The notes: generated by a model from the letters alone, not told the origin. A stretch of DNA of 64,000 nucleotides from an uncultured Erysipelotrichaceae bacterium (GCA_902785645.1 CACZZG010000003.1:1-64000); one strand, 5' to 3'; positions 25,985 through 36,099 are shown, numbered from the stretch's first letter. Translations and numbers: made by a program.

Positions 25985-26290
25985 ATGTACGCAATTATCG
26001 AAACTGGTGGTAAACAAGTCCGCGTTGAAGTGGGCAGCAAAATCTATGTTGAAAAACTAGAAGCTGAAGTTGGTTCAACCATCACCATCGACAAAGTTCT
26101 CTTAGTCGGAGACAAAAGCGTGAAAGTTGGCACCCCATACGTTGAAGGTGCAAAAGTCACTGCTAAAGTCGAAAAGCAAGGATTAAACAAAAAAATCCGT
26201 GTCTTCAAGTACAAGAGCAAAGCAAATGAGCACAAGACCATTGGTCATCGTCAACCATATACTTGCTTAGTTATTGAAAGCATCAAGTAA
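25985..26290 (+). CDS. rplU: 50S ribosomal protein L21
   Basis: A 101-residue L21, full length, beginning [15 protein letters not shown] and ending with the conserved [17 protein letters not shown] rRNA-binding region. It is first in the conserved rplU-prp-rpmA operon. TAAGGAGGGA is the SD. Confidence 0.98.
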   Translation: MYAIIETGGKQVRVEVGSKIYVEKLEAEVGSTITIDKVLLVGDKSVKVGTPYVEGAKVTAKVEKQGLNKKIRVFKYKSKANEHKTIGHRQPYTCLVIESIK

Positions 26291-26292
26291 TC

Positions 26293-26598
26293 ATGATTAA
26301 AGTTTTAATCAAAAAAGAAGAAAACAGATTTATTTCCTTAGAAGTCAAAGGGCACGCGAATAGTGCTCCACATGGCGAAGATCTGATATGTGCTGCTGTT
26401 TCAGCAGTGGTTACAGGAGGATTTAATTCTCTTGAAAACATTAAAGATTTCGAAGCCAAACTCGACGAAGGATATGCATATTTGAAAGCTAATAAAACCG
26501 TTTCTTCTCACGATGAAGTCGTCATTGAAACAATTATCAATAGTCTTAGGACTATAGCTGAAGATAATGGCGAGTTCATTCAAATCAAAAATCTTTAG
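26293..26598 (+). CDS. prp: Ribosomal-processing cysteine protease Prp
   Basis: A 101-residue cysteine protease (YsxB family) that removes the N-terminal extension of L27. The catalytic His is in VKGHAN and the Cys in [10 protein letters not shown]. It starts two bases after the rplU stop and precedes its substrate gene rpmA. Confidence 0.95.
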   Translation: MIKVLIKKEENRFISLEVKGHANSAPHGEDLICAAVSAVVTGGFNSLENIKDFEAKLDEGYAYLKANKTVSSHDEVVIETIINSLRTIAEDNGEFIQIKNL

Positions 26599-26614
26599 AA
26601 AGGGTGTCGTCGTT

Positions 26615-26902
26615 ATGATGTTTAAATTAAATCTACAACTCTTCGCTTCTAAAAAAGGTGTTGGTTCAACTAAAAACGGTCGTGATTCCGCTGGTCGTCG
26701 TCTCGGTGCTAAAGTTGCTGATGGACAATATTGCCACTGCGGTTCCATTATTTATCGTCAAAGAGGAACTAGAATCTATCCAGGAGAAAATACCAAGAGA
26801 GGTAAAGATGATACAATCTTTGCCACAGCTTCCGGTGTCGTTCGCTATGAACGTCTTGGAAAAGATCGTACTTGTGTAAGAGTTGTTGTCGCAGAAAAAT
26901 AA
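26615..26902 (+). CDS. rpmA: 50S ribosomal protein L27 with cleavable N-terminal extension
   Basis: 95 residues with the leader [11 protein letters not shown] before [14 protein letters not shown]. The F-x-L-x-L-Q-x-F-A context is the known Prp cleavage site in Firmicutes; cleavage after Ala exposes the mature L27 N-terminus that reaches the peptidyl-transferase centre. The ATG pair at 26615/26618 follows AGAAAGGG. The longer ORF starting at 26567 overlaps prp and is rejected. Confidence 0.97.
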   Translation: MMFKLNLQLFASKKGVGSTKNGRDSAGRRLGAKVADGQYCHCGSIIYRQRGTRIYPGENTKRGKDDTIFATASGVVRYERLGKDRTCVRVVVAEK

Positions 26903-26922
26903 GCGATAATAATTATGAAGTT

Positions 26923-26950
26923 AAGACCACTTTATTGTGGTCTTTTTCTT
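26923..26950 (+). terminator. Terminator of the L21/L27 operon
   Basis: A perfect 8-bp stem AAGACCAC / GTGGTCTT with a 6-base loop, followed by TTTCTTTT. Confidence 0.9.
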
Positions 26951-26981
26951 TTCTCTTATATATAATATAAATTAGGTATTT

Positions 26982-27941
26982 ATGAAAAAGATTTCTTTAG
27001 TTATCCCAATGTATAACGAAGAGGCTATGGTCTCTTTGCTTTTAGACACAATCAACGAAAAGGTTGTCAAACCTCTTGAAGGTCGTTATCAATTTGAAAT
27101 TATTGCAATTAATGATGGTTCCAAAGATAAGACTCTCGATCTTTTGAAAGAGGAACAAAACAAGAACAAGAACTTAACCATTGTTGTTTTATCCAGAAAC
27201 TGGGGACAAGAAGCCGCTGTTAGAGCAGGATTAATGACCGCAACAGGTGATGCGGTTATCCCAATGGATGCTGATTTACAAGACCCACCTGAAATCATCG
27301 AACAAATGATTGAAATGTGGGAGCAAGGTTATGAAGTTGTAAATGCTGTTAGGGTGTCACGTAAAAAAGATTCTGGATTTAAAAGAAATTCCGCAGGAAT
27401 TTTCTATCGTTATTTAAATAAGATTTCCCCAAAAATAAAAATACCTTATAACGTTAATAATTTCCGTTTATTGGACAGAAGAGTGGTTGACGAAGTTAAT
27501 TCTTTAGGAGAATCCAATCGTGTCTTGAGAGTGCAAATCCCATTTGTTGGATTTAAAACTGGCGCTATTGAAATTGTGAGATGTAAAAGAGCTAGAGGTG
27601 AATCCCATTATCCACTTAAGGCGATGGTTAAGTTAGCTAAAGACTCCATTGTTTCAGTTAGTGTTAAGCCTCTTGAGATTTCTCTTAGAATTACAATATT
27701 GTTTGCGTGTTTATTCTGCTTATCTTCAATCGCAGAATTAACTCTCTATATTTTGAAATTATGTAATATTTTATCTTTAGATAATTTGACTTTATGGTCA
27801 TGGCTAATTATCAATATCATTTTATGTGTTGCCACACTTATTAGTGGCGTTTTATCCATTCAATCTCTTTATATCGGTAAAGCTGTTGAAGAAGCCAGTC
27901 ATAGACCAAGCGTCATCATTAAAGAGGTCATTAAAAAATAG
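26982..27941 (+). CDS. Family 2 glycosyltransferase (GtrB/DPM1-like)
   Basis: A 319-residue GT-A enzyme with the donor-binding opening SLVIPMYNEE, the catalytic DADLQDPPE motif and the SRNWGQEAAVRAG loop. Two transmembrane helices at the C-terminus (about 230-255 and 265-290) are typical of polyprenyl-phosphate glycosyltransferases (GtrB, CsbB, YkcC). It likely transfers a sugar onto undecaprenyl phosphate at the inner membrane face for envelope decoration. TATAAT at 26961-26966 leaves a very short leader with a weak AGGT SD. Confidence 0.88.
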   Translation: MKKISLVIPMYNEEAMVSLLLDTINEKVVKPLEGRYQFEIIAINDGSKDKTLDLLKEEQNKNKNLTIVVLSRNWGQEAAVRAGLMTATGDAVIPMDADLQDPPEIIEQMIEMWEQGYEVVNAVRVSRKKDSGFKRNSAGIFYRYLNKISPKIKIPYNVNNFRLLDRRVVDEVNSLGESNRVLRVQIPFVGFKTGAIEIVRCKRARGESHYPLKAMVKLAKDSIVSVSVKPLEISLRITILFACLFCLSSIAELTLYILKLCNILSLDNLTLWSWLIINIILCVATLISGVLSIQSLYIGKAVEEASHRPSVIIKEVIKK

Positions 27942-27943
27942 CT

Positions 27944-29221
27944 ATGTTTATTGATCGCGCAGTTATCGAAGTTAGAAGTGGAAAAGGTGGCGATGGCGCC
28001 ATTGCTTTCTTGCGCGAAAAATATGTTCCAAAAGGCGGCCCTGCTGGAGGAAATGGTGGCCGTGGTGCTTCCATTTATTTAAGAGCGAATTCTCATATTA
28101 ATACATTATTTAATTTCCGTCATAGTAAAACTTTCATCGGAGATGATGGTGAAAAAGGCGGCATTAAGAATCAATTTGGTAAATACGCTGAAGATGTTAT
28201 TGTTGATGTTCCAGTTGGCACTGTTGTCTTTGAAGAACAAGGTCATAAATTCTTAGGCGACTTAAATGAAGATGGAAAAATCGTCAAGGTTGCTAAAGGA
28301 GGTCGTGGCGGAAGAGGCAATTCTGCTTTTAAAACATCAACCAATCGCGCTCCTAAAATTGCTGAGAACGGCGAACCTGGAGAAAGAAAAAGATTAATCC
28401 TTGAACTCAAACTTTTAGCGGATGTCGGACTTGTGGGCTTCCCAAGCGTTGGCAAATCTACACTTTTAAGTGTAGTCAGTTCCGCAAAACCTGAAATCGC
28501 TGATTATCCATTTACCACAATCATTCCTAATTTAGGTGTTGTGTCAGTTAAAGACGGAAGAAGCTTTGTGATGGCGGACCTTCCCGGATTAATTGAAGGC
28601 GCTCACCAAGGTAAGGGTCTTGGTTTGCAATTCTTAAGACATATTGAAAGATGCCGTGTTATTTTACACATCATTGATATGGGCGAATCTGGAAGAGATC
28701 CAGTCAATGATTATGAAGTGATTAATAACGAACTTAAATCCTATGGATTTGGTTTAGATAAACGTCCAACCATCTTATTAGCGAGCAAGATGGATGAAGA
28801 AGGCGCTTTAGAAAGATTAAAAGAGTTTAAAAAGCACGTTAAAGAAGAGATAATTCCAATTTCCGCATTAACCGAAGAAGGAATCCAAGAATGCTTATTT
28901 AAATGTGCTGATTTATTAGATAAGACACCTATCTTCCCATTATATGGAGAAGATGATGATGAATTAGACACAAAAGTCTATGAACTTCCTGAAGAAGAAA
29001 AAGAATTCTACATCGAAAGAACTAAAGCTCATGAATTTAGAATTATGGGTGACAAGATTATTAAGTTCTATCGTATGACTAATATTTCCACTGATGAAGG
29101 TATGATGGTTTTAATGACTAGATTAAGAAAACTCAAAGTGGATGATGAATTAGAGAAGATGGGAGCAGATGATGGTGATATCGTCTATTTAGACGATTTC
29201 TCATTCGAATACGTGAAATAA
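27944..29221 (+). CDS. obg: GTPase Obg
   Basis: A 425-residue ribosome-assembly and stress GTPase. It has the Gly-rich Obg fold (residues 1-157: RSGKGGDGAIAF, KGGPAGGNGGRG), a G domain with G1 GFPSVGKST, DLPGLIEGA as G3 and SKMD in place of the usual NKxD, and a C-terminal OCT domain (about 350-425). It is adjacent to the L27 operon, as usual in bacteria. Confidence 0.97.
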   Translation: MFIDRAVIEVRSGKGGDGAIAFLREKYVPKGGPAGGNGGRGASIYLRANSHINTLFNFRHSKTFIGDDGEKGGIKNQFGKYAEDVIVDVPVGTVVFEEQGHKFLGDLNEDGKIVKVAKGGRGGRGNSAFKTSTNRAPKIAENGEPGERKRLILELKLLADVGLVGFPSVGKSTLLSVVSSAKPEIADYPFTTIIPNLGVVSVKDGRSFVMADLPGLIEGAHQGKGLGLQFLRHIERCRVILHIIDMGESGRDPVNDYEVINNELKSYGFGLDKRPTILLASKMDEEGALERLKEFKKHVKEEIIPISALTEEGIQECLFKCADLLDKTPIFPLYGEDDDELDTKVYELPEEEKEFYIERTKAHEFRIMGDKIIKFYRMTNISTDEGMMVLMTRLRKLKVDDELEKMGADDGDIVYLDDFSFEYVK

Positions 29222-29222
29222 T

Positions 29223-29960
29223 ATGAGATTAGAACAATATTTGGATGTTATCGTAAAGTTTCTATCTGACTACAAAGAAAAATGCCATGTCGATGGTTAT
29301 GTTCTCGGACTTTCTGGTGGAGTCGATTCTTCTTTAGTCGCAGCCTTAGCAAAAAAAGCAGTCGGCAAAGATAAATTGATGTGCATCATGATGCCAATTG
29401 ATAGTCACCCATCCGATTTAGATGACGCTATTAAAGTTGCGGAAGCACTTGATTTGAATTATTTGGTGATGGATGGTAGTCAATCATTTCATGCCACAGT
29501 CGATGAATTTTTAAGACAAGGTGTTGCTTTGGATAAAATGTCATTATCTAACTTGAAAGTTAGAATTAGGATGACAATGCTTTATGCTTATGGTCAAACT
29601 CACCACATGTTAGTTCTAGGTACAGATAATATGGATGAAAGATATACCGGCTACTTCACAAAGTATGGTGATGGTGCCGCTGATCTTCTTCCAATTGTTT
29701 ATCTCACCAAAGGTGAAGTAGTCGCAGCCGCTAAAATGCTCGGTGTTCCAACCTCATTGGCGGAAAGAGTTCCTTCTGCCGGATTATTTGAAGGACAAAC
29801 AGATGAAAAAGAAATGGGCATTAAATATGCTGATTTAGATAAATATCTACTCGGTGGAGAAGTTGATGAAAAAATCAAAGAAAGAATTGAACATCTTCAT
29901 CGTGTTAGTGAACACAAAAGAAATGATATTCCCACACCAGAGGAATATGTTAGAGATTAA
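29223..29960 (+). CDS. nadE: NAD synthetase, ammonia-dependent
   Basis: A 245-residue N-type ATP pyrophosphatase that amidates nicotinate adenine dinucleotide to NAD. It has the P-loop LSGGVDSS, GTDNMDERYTGYFTKYGDGAADLLP and the K-G-E motif TKGEV. It lacks a glutaminase domain, so ammonia is the donor. It begins one base after the obg stop with no SD, implying coupled translation. Together with NadD at 55.6 kb it covers the last steps of NAD synthesis. Confidence 0.95.
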   Translation: MRLEQYLDVIVKFLSDYKEKCHVDGYVLGLSGGVDSSLVAALAKKAVGKDKLMCIMMPIDSHPSDLDDAIKVAEALDLNYLVMDGSQSFHATVDEFLRQGVALDKMSLSNLKVRIRMTMLYAYGQTHHMLVLGTDNMDERYTGYFTKYGDGAADLLPIVYLTKGEVVAAAKMLGVPTSLAERVPSAGLFEGQTDEKEMGIKYADLDKYLLGGEVDEKIKERIEHLHRVSEHKRNDIPTPEEYVRD

Positions 29961-29994
29961 TATTTATATTTATTAATAGGAAAGGAATGACGTT

Positions 29995-30549
29995 ATGATT
30001 TATTTTCTTAAAGGTAGAGTGGCTTTAATTGATAAAGATACCGTGATTATCGATGTAAATAATGTCGGTTATCAAGTTTTGGTGAGTCACATCAATGACT
30101 ACGAAGTTGGTGATGAAGTTTTAGTTTATACCTACAATGTCGTCAGAGAAGATGAACAATATTTAGTCGGCTTCTCATCTTTAGATGAAAAGTCAGTTTT
30201 CCTTTCATTAATTAAAGTTAAAGGCTTGGGTCCAAAGAGCGCGATTAACGCTTTAAGTACCACAACCCCACAAGAAGTGGTAAATGCTATTGCAAGCAAC
30301 AACGTTGCTTATTTAAAGAAATTACCTGGTATTGGTGCAAAAGCCGCTGCACAAATTATCCTTGATCTCAAAGGACAATTAACCGGTGGTAGTAAAGGTG
30401 ATCCAACCGTGTACGATGAAGTTTATGAAGCCCTTAAAGGTTTAGGATTTAAAGGTGCTGCCATTGATCGTGTTTTAGCAACAATCAATGAACCAGATGC
30501 GACCCCTGAACAAGTTTTAAAAATCGCTTTAAACAAATTGAGGAAGTAA
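29995..30549 (+). CDS. ruvA: Holliday junction helicase subunit RuvA
   Basis: A 184-residue RuvA with an N-terminal OB fold (MIYFLKGRVALIDKD), two helix-hairpin-helix motifs (KVKGLGPKSAINAL, LPGIGAKAAAQIILDLKG) and the C-terminal domain III that contacts RuvB. AGGAAAGGA is the SD. It is followed by ruvB after one base. Confidence 0.97.
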   Translation: MIYFLKGRVALIDKDTVIIDVNNVGYQVLVSHINDYEVGDEVLVYTYNVVREDEQYLVGFSSLDEKSVFLSLIKVKGLGPKSAINALSTTTPQEVVNAIASNNVAYLKKLPGIGAKAAAQIILDLKGQLTGGSKGDPTVYDEVYEALKGLGFKGAAIDRVLATINEPDATPEQVLKIALNKLRK

Positions 30550-30550
30550 G

Positions 30551-31555
30551 ATGTCGAGATTATTAGATGCACATCCAAATACTAACGACATTCAAGAAGA
30601 GGTATCGTTAAGACCTCGGACTTTAAAAGAATATGTCGGTCAAAAAGATTTGAAGAAAAATCTTCAAGTTTTCATTGGCGCCGCTCTTCATAGAGATGAG
30701 CCTCTTGACCATCTTTTATTCTATGGCCCTCCTGGTCTAGGTAAGACAACTTTAGCCTATGTCATCGCTAATGAGATGCACACAAATATTCATGTTGCTA
30801 GTGGACCAAGTATTGAAAAGATTGGCGATTTAGCGGCGATTTTGTCCGGAATTGAACCTGGGGATATTCTCTTTATTGACGAGATTCATCGCCTTCCAAG
30901 AATCGTTGAAGAATCACTTTATACAGCGATGGAAGACTTCAAATTTACCGTCATGATTAACCGTGATTCTAATGGTAAATCTTTGACTATGAATTTACCT
31001 CCATTTACCCTCATTGGAGCGACCACAAGAGCCGGTGATTTATCCGCACCTTTACGTGCTCGTTTCGGTATAACCGAAAAATTACAATTTTATGATATTG
31101 ATGAAGTTGAGCAAATCGTTAACAGAACCGCCCGTGTTTTCAATAGTAAAATTACTGAAAAAGCATCGTTTGAAATCGCCAAAAGAAGTCGTGGAACCCC
31201 ACGTATTGCCAACCGTTTATTTAGGCGTGTCAGAGACTTCGCGAACTTCAAAGGAAAAGATGATATTGATGAAAGAGATGCCCTTGAAGCTCTCAATGCT
31301 CTAAAGGTTGATGAAATTGGTTTGGATGATGTTGATATTAGATATCTCAAAACTCTTATCGAAAGATTCAATGGTGGGCCAGTGGGTCTTGATACATTAG
31401 CCAATGCCATCGGTGAAGAGATTATGAACCTTGAAGATGTTTATGAACCTTATTTATTACAAATTGGATTTATAGATCGCACACCCAGGGGGCGTGTCGC
31501 AAACGATAAAGCCTATAAACACTTACACATTACCCATCAGGGAAGACTATTCTAA
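30551..31555 (+). CDS. ruvB: Holliday junction helicase ATPase RuvB
   Basis: A 334-residue AAA+ motor for branch migration: Walker A GPPGLGKTT, Walker B LFIDEIHRL, sensor and arginine-finger region GATTRAGDLSAPLRARFG, and a C-terminal winged helix (DRTPRGRVAND). Typical length. Confidence 0.98.
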   Translation: MSRLLDAHPNTNDIQEEVSLRPRTLKEYVGQKDLKKNLQVFIGAALHRDEPLDHLLFYGPPGLGKTTLAYVIANEMHTNIHVASGPSIEKIGDLAAILSGIEPGDILFIDEIHRLPRIVEESLYTAMEDFKFTVMINRDSNGKSLTMNLPPFTLIGATTRAGDLSAPLRARFGITEKLQFYDIDEVEQIVNRTARVFNSKITEKASFEIAKRSRGTPRIANRLFRRVRDFANFKGKDDIDERDALEALNALKVDEIGLDDVDIRYLKTLIERFNGGPVGLDTLANAIGEEIMNLEDVYEPYLLQIGFIDRTPRGRVANDKAYKHLHITHQGRLF

Positions 31556-31560
31556 AAGAT

Positions 31561-31580
31561 AACCGCTTTGCGGTTTTTCT
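31561..31580 (+). terminator. ruvAB terminator
   Basis: A compact hairpin AACCGC-TTT-GCGGTT followed by T residues. Confidence 0.88.
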
Positions 31581-31586
31581 TTTCTC

Positions 31587-31640
31587 TTATGCATATACGT
31601 GCGCATAATTTTGTTGAAATACATAAGTATTTGGTATAAT
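31587..31640 (+). promoter_or_regulatory. secDF promoter with upstream inverted repeat
   Basis: TTGTTG (31611-31616) and an extended -10 TGGTATAAT (31632-31640) are separated by 18 bp. Just upstream of the -35 is TTATGC-N10-GCATAA (31587-31608), a possible operator. Downstream, GCGCGCTTAGCGC (about 31651-31663) can form a small hairpin in the leader. Confidence 0.6.
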
Positions 31641-31696
31641 CTATTACATAGCGCGCTTAGCGCATACGTATTTTTTGTATATTTGGAGGAAATATT

Positions 31697-34402
31697 ATGA
31701 GAAGATTGTGGTCTTATGTAATCTTGACAGGCGCTTCTTTAGTATTAATGGGTTCAACATTTGCTAACGTCTTCAAGAGAAGCACATCCAACATCGAATA
31801 TTCTGATGGTCGCGAAATGGTATTCCGCATTTCCGAAAAAGAAGATGGTGTTGATTTAAGAGAAAAAGATGATGATGGTGTAACACCTGCTGAAACTATT
31901 TCTAAATCAATGATTGAACGTTTAGATTCTTTAAACGTCACCAATTATCAAGTTTCTACAGAGAGTTATGACACAGTTAAAGTTACTTTAAAACAAGATA
32001 CTGACGCTAATTATCACAATGTCGAAAATTTAATGACATTCGATGGTTCTTTAGCTTTATCATCTAAATTAGATGATTTCTTAGATAACAGCGATGAAAA
32101 AGAACACTTCCTCACTGGTAAAGCCTTTATGGAAACCGAAAACAATCTTCCCTCCGTTAATATTCCTGTCGGTGATAATTTCTCCACACTCTATGATATC
32201 GTGAAAAACTACGCTCAAGGCGAAACTCCAAATACTGATGCCGCAGAAAGTGAAACAACTGGTGAAGGTGATGATGCCAAAACTGATTATCATTACTACA
32301 TTTATCTCTGGCACGACTATGAAGATGGCGATACATTCAGCCAAACAGTTGAAGGTAACACCGATTATGATGAACATGTCGCGGAAAAAATCTTCATGAA
32401 ATTCGATGTGCAAAAGTATATTGATTTAGAAAATGAAGATAAACCAATTGAAAACTTAACTGCTTACGTTAACGTTCAAGATGTTAATGGCAATGAAAAG
32501 TATGAAGCTAGTGAAGTCAGAAAAGCATTTGATACCGCAAGATACTATGTATCTTTGATTAACTGTGGTGGACTAGATTATAAAGTCACATATTTATATT
32601 CCAACAATGTTGGCGCCACAACAGAGACCTTATTTGGTGCAGATGGCAATCTCTTATGGACTGCAACCTTAAGAGGCACAATCATTTGTGTTGCAATCAT
32701 TTCCTTGCTCTTAGTGGTTTTCTATCGCTTAAGTTCCTTAAGTGTTATCACTACAACAATTGGAAGCATCTTTGCAGGTATTGCCAGTCTCATCTTATTC
32801 ACCGCTGAATTTAATGCTGCTGGTTTAATCGCTTTATGCGCGGTGGCGATGGCAAGCTTAACAAGTGGTGTCATCTATTTGACCAAGCTTAAAGACGAAG
32901 CTTATCGTGGACGTTCTTTAAAGAAAGCCAATAGCGAAGCCGCGAAAAAATCATTATTACCAATCCTCGATATCAATGTCGTATTAATTATCATTGGTGT
33001 CTTCTCATACGTCTTTGGTAGCACCATCATGAGAAGTTTCGCAATCATCTCCGTTTTAGGTGGTATTGCTTCATTAATACTTAACTTATTAGTATTAAGA
33101 GGACTTATGTGGTTAGTCACAAATACCACAAAATTACAAGGCAAATACGAATACTTCGGTATTGATAGCAAACACGTACCAAATCTTCTTAAAGAAGAAA
33201 AACAAACATATTATGGTTCTTATGCCGAAAAAGACTTTACCAAGAAGAAACTCCCAGTTGGTATTATTGCTGGATTATTATTCGTTGCTGGTTTAACAGG
33301 CATGATTGTTATCGGTAGTCTCAAGAACGGTGTTGTTTATAACAATGGTGGTACATTACAAAATAGTGAAATCTTCATTGAAACAGAATCAAAGAATACT
33401 GGTGTCACCGACGAAACAGTAAGACAAGTTTTAGGCACAATTTACACCTATGACAAAGATGAAAGCAAAGCCAAAAAATTGTCTGATCAAGTTAAAGACA
33501 TTGTCTATAAGACAAGAGAAGATACAGATAAAGACACTGATCTTAAGATTAACTACACATATTATGTTGTTAAGCTCAATACAAAACTCGACAATAGCAA
33601 AATTAATTCCTACTACGTTGAATTAGACGAAGAAGGCAAAGAAATTGGCGACCGTGTTTATAGTGACCTTGATAATGGTGGTATCTCTACATTAATTAGT
33701 GAACGTATCCAAGCGGTCACAGGCGATAGTGAAGCTGAAGCTAACTTGAAATCAGTTAACTTAGTGAGCACACAACAACCTGAATTTGCTCCAGTTATTT
33801 GGGGTACATTAGTCGGTATCGCTGTTAGTTCATTCTATCTCTTGCTCAGATACCGTTTATCACGTGGTCTTGCGACATTTATCGTTACCACAATGGTCGC
33901 TGGAAGCGTTGCTGGATTCTTCGCGTACACATTCTTAGCAGTCACTAACTACGCAGTAGTTGTGATTCCAGTTGTCGCTTTATTCGCTTTATTCGTCTCT
34001 ATCATTATTATGAACAGAGAAAGAGAATTAGTCTTAGAAGACAAGACTCATGATAAGTCTGTTGAAAATAGACAAAAGATTATGGTTAGAGCCACATCCT
34101 TGTCTTATTCCGCGGTCTTATTAACAGCGATCTTAGCGGTTTATATCGGAATCAACTTCTTCGGATTTGGTCCTGCTAATAACGCTTGGTTATATTTAAT
34201 TCTTGTTGTTGGTGTAATCGTTTCTGTATTCTTCATCACAACATTACTCGGACCTATTGGCCAACTCTTCTACAAATTGTTCTCCAAAATCAACACTGAG
34301 AAAATTGCAGAAAAGTTCAAGCACAAAAAGAAAAAGAAAGTCGCACCTGTTGTTCGTTCTGCTGAACCAGAAGAAAGAACATTCATTGGTATTAACGACT
34401 AA
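31697..34402 (+). CDS. secDF: SecDF fused preprotein translocase accessory subunit
   Basis: A 901-residue fusion of SecD and SecF, which uses the proton gradient to pull proteins through SecYEG. There is an N-terminal span, a large extracytoplasmic region (about 35-325, partly acidic and low in similarity), a first six-span block, then a second extracytoplasmic region (about 555-695), a second membrane block and a basic C-terminus (FKHKKKKKV). GGAGG precedes the ATG. It has its own promoter and terminator. Confidence 0.92.
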   Translation: MRRLWSYVILTGASLVLMGSTFANVFKRSTSNIEYSDGREMVFRISEKEDGVDLREKDDDGVTPAETISKSMIERLDSLNVTNYQVSTESYDTVKVTLKQDTDANYHNVENLMTFDGSLALSSKLDDFLDNSDEKEHFLTGKAFMETENNLPSVNIPVGDNFSTLYDIVKNYAQGETPNTDAAESETTGEGDDAKTDYHYYIYLWHDYEDGDTFSQTVEGNTDYDEHVAEKIFMKFDVQKYIDLENEDKPIENLTAYVNVQDVNGNEKYEASEVRKAFDTARYYVSLINCGGLDYKVTYLYSNNVGATTETLFGADGNLLWTATLRGTIICVAIISLLLVVFYRLSSLSVITTTIGSIFAGIASLILFTAEFNAAGLIALCAVAMASLTSGVIYLTKLKDEAYRGRSLKKANSEAAKKSLLPILDINVVLIIIGVFSYVFGSTIMRSFAIISVLGGIASLILNLLVLRGLMWLVTNTTKLQGKYEYFGIDSKHVPNLLKEEKQTYYGSYAEKDFTKKKLPVGIIAGLLFVAGLTGMIVIGSLKNGVVYNNGGTLQNSEIFIETESKNTGVTDETVRQVLGTIYTYDKDESKAKKLSDQVKDIVYKTREDTDKDTDLKINYTYYVVKLNTKLDNSKINSYYVELDEEGKEIGDRVYSDLDNGGISTLISERIQAVTGDSEAEANLKSVNLVSTQQPEFAPVIWGTLVGIAVSSFYLLLRYRLSRGLATFIVTTMVAGSVAGFFAYTFLAVTNYAVVVIPVVALFALFVSIIIMNRERELVLEDKTHDKSVENRQKIMVRATSLSYSAVLLTAILAVYIGINFFGFGPANNAWLYLILVVGVIVSVFFITTLLGPIGQLFYKLFSKINTEKIAEKFKHKKKKKVAPVVRSAEPEERTFIGIND

Positions 34403-34410
34403 TCAAATAC

Positions 34411-34434
34411 AAGGCTGCCTCTGGTGGCCTTTTT
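34411..34434 (+). terminator. secDF terminator
   Basis: A 9-bp stem AAGGCTGCC / GGTGGCCTT with two G-T wobbles and loop TCT, then TTT. The recJ ATG begins six bases after it. Confidence 0.8.
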
Positions 34435-34440
34435 GAAATT

Positions 34441-36000
34441 ATGAAAAACACTTTATTTGAAAGACTATTGGAATATTACCAAATCGATAAAGAACAATAT
34501 GAGAAATTAATTGCTCCTGTTAGTATCGATTCTTTTAACGATGGTCATTCTTTTAAAGGAATGGATGACGCGGTTAAATTAGTTAAAAAGTCTATTCAAG
34601 ATAAAGATAAAATCTTTATTTATGGCGATTATGACGCGGACGGAATCATGTCGACATCTATAGTGGCAAGAAGCATTTTGCTATTAGGTGTCATTCCATC
34701 ATATTACATTCCTAACCGTTATTTAGATGGTTATGGAATAACCTTAGAAAAAGCTCAAAAAATAGTGGAACAAAAGTTCAATTTAGTTATTACAGTCGAT
34801 AATGGTATTTCTGCGTTTGAGGCTATTGAATATTTGAAAGAACATGGCGTTAAAGTTTTAATTATTGATCACCATCAAGTTCAAGAGACAGTTCCTCCCG
34901 CGGACGCTATTCTTCATCCACAATATAGTGAGTTCGGTGAAACACCAAGTTCTGCAGGTTTTGTATCCTTTATGTTTTCTTGGGCCTTGCTCGGATACTT
35001 TAATAAGTATCTATCCATCATGGCGGCAATTAGTTTAATTAGTGATATGATGCCATTAGTGAGCTATAACAGAGATTTTTTAAGACTAGTCTTCTCTAGT
35101 TATAAAGATGGAGAATTCTATCAAATCGATTTATTGAAAGAAGGCCAACCATTTGACGAATCCGTAATCGGTTTAAAGATAGCACCAAAAATAAACGCTC
35201 TAGGACGTCTAATTGATGATACTAGTATCAACAATATCGTCAAATTCTTCGTGAACGCAGACCGCGAAAAAACCGCAAAATTGCTCAATTGGATTGTTGA
35301 GACAAATGAACAAAGAAAATTAGAAAGTAAATTTGCTGCGGAGAATATGCCTAAGGTTAACGAAAAAGAATCCGCGATTATTGTAAAGACCGATTCTAAA
35401 GAAGGTCTCCTTGGATTAATCGCCAATCAAATCTGTTCAATTTATCATAAACCTACAATTGTGTTTACAGAAGAAAGAGATGGAGATGTCTTAAAAGGCA
35501 GTTGCCGCGCTCCAGAAGGATTTAATGTCGTCGATGCTTTCAATTATTGTAAAGATATCATAATTACATCAGGCGGACATGCTTTAGCGGGTGGCTGCAG
35601 CATCAAAAAAGAAGATTTTGATTCATTCAAAAATAAATTTATCGAATATAGTGGAAATAATCCTGTTCAAGTTGTTTTGCATGATTATGTGCAGCTCGGT
35701 TTAAATGAGATTAACGAAGAAAACTATGACATAATTCAGTCTTTTTCTCCATTTGGAGAAGGCTGGAGATCGCCAGAATTCATCATGAAACATATTAAAA
35801 CTGATTCATTGATGTTTTCTAAAACTGGTGAGCATATCCTAACTTATGTTGGACAAGGCGTTAAACTAGTTGGATTTGGCTTTGCTAAAAATGATGTTCA
35901 AGAATGTAAATATGTTGATTTGGTTGGTAAGATCAAAAAGACATCTTATAAAGGGCAAACCTCTCTTGAATATTCCATTAAAGATGTTTTAGAATCCTAA
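34441..36000 (+). CDS. recJ: Single-stranded-DNA exonuclease RecJ
   Basis: A 519-residue DHH-DHHA1 nuclease. The phosphoesterase motifs are GDYDADGIMST (motif I), VDNGIS, and IIDHHQ (DHH motif); SGGHALAGG marks the DHHA1 domain. A C-terminal OB-like segment follows. Shorter than Bacillus RecJ but with the core complete. No SD is visible before the ATG, which sits six bases beyond the secDF terminator. It probably depends on read-through or an unrecognised promoter. Confidence 0.92.
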   Translation: MKNTLFERLLEYYQIDKEQYEKLIAPVSIDSFNDGHSFKGMDDAVKLVKKSIQDKDKIFIYGDYDADGIMSTSIVARSILLLGVIPSYYIPNRYLDGYGITLEKAQKIVEQKFNLVITVDNGISAFEAIEYLKEHGVKVLIIDHHQVQETVPPADAILHPQYSEFGETPSSAGFVSFMFSWALLGYFNKYLSIMAAISLISDMMPLVSYNRDFLRLVFSSYKDGEFYQIDLLKEGQPFDESVIGLKIAPKINALGRLIDDTSINNIVKFFVNADREKTAKLLNWIVETNEQRKLESKFAAENMPKVNEKESAIIVKTDSKEGLLGLIANQICSIYHKPTIVFTEERDGDVLKGSCRAPEGFNVVDAFNYCKDIIITSGGHALAGGCSIKKEDFDSFKNKFIEYSGNNPVQVVLHDYVQLGLNEINEENYDIIQSFSPFGEGWRSPEFIMKHIKTDSLMFSKTGEHILTYVGQGVKLVGFGFAKNDVQECKYVDLVGKIKKTSYKGQTSLEYSIKDVLES

Positions 36001-36034
36001 TTTACAACATAACCTACATTTATTTTCAGAAGAT

Positions 36035-36058
36035 GTGGATGTCAAATCCGCTTTTTTC
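36035..36058 (+). terminator. recJ terminator
   Basis: GTGGAT-GTCAA-ATCCGC followed by TTTTTT. It excludes an ABC-gene start at 36033. Confidence 0.78.
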
Positions 36059-36099
36059 TTACAATTTTGCTTTTCATGTGTCATGTGATAGACTTAAAG

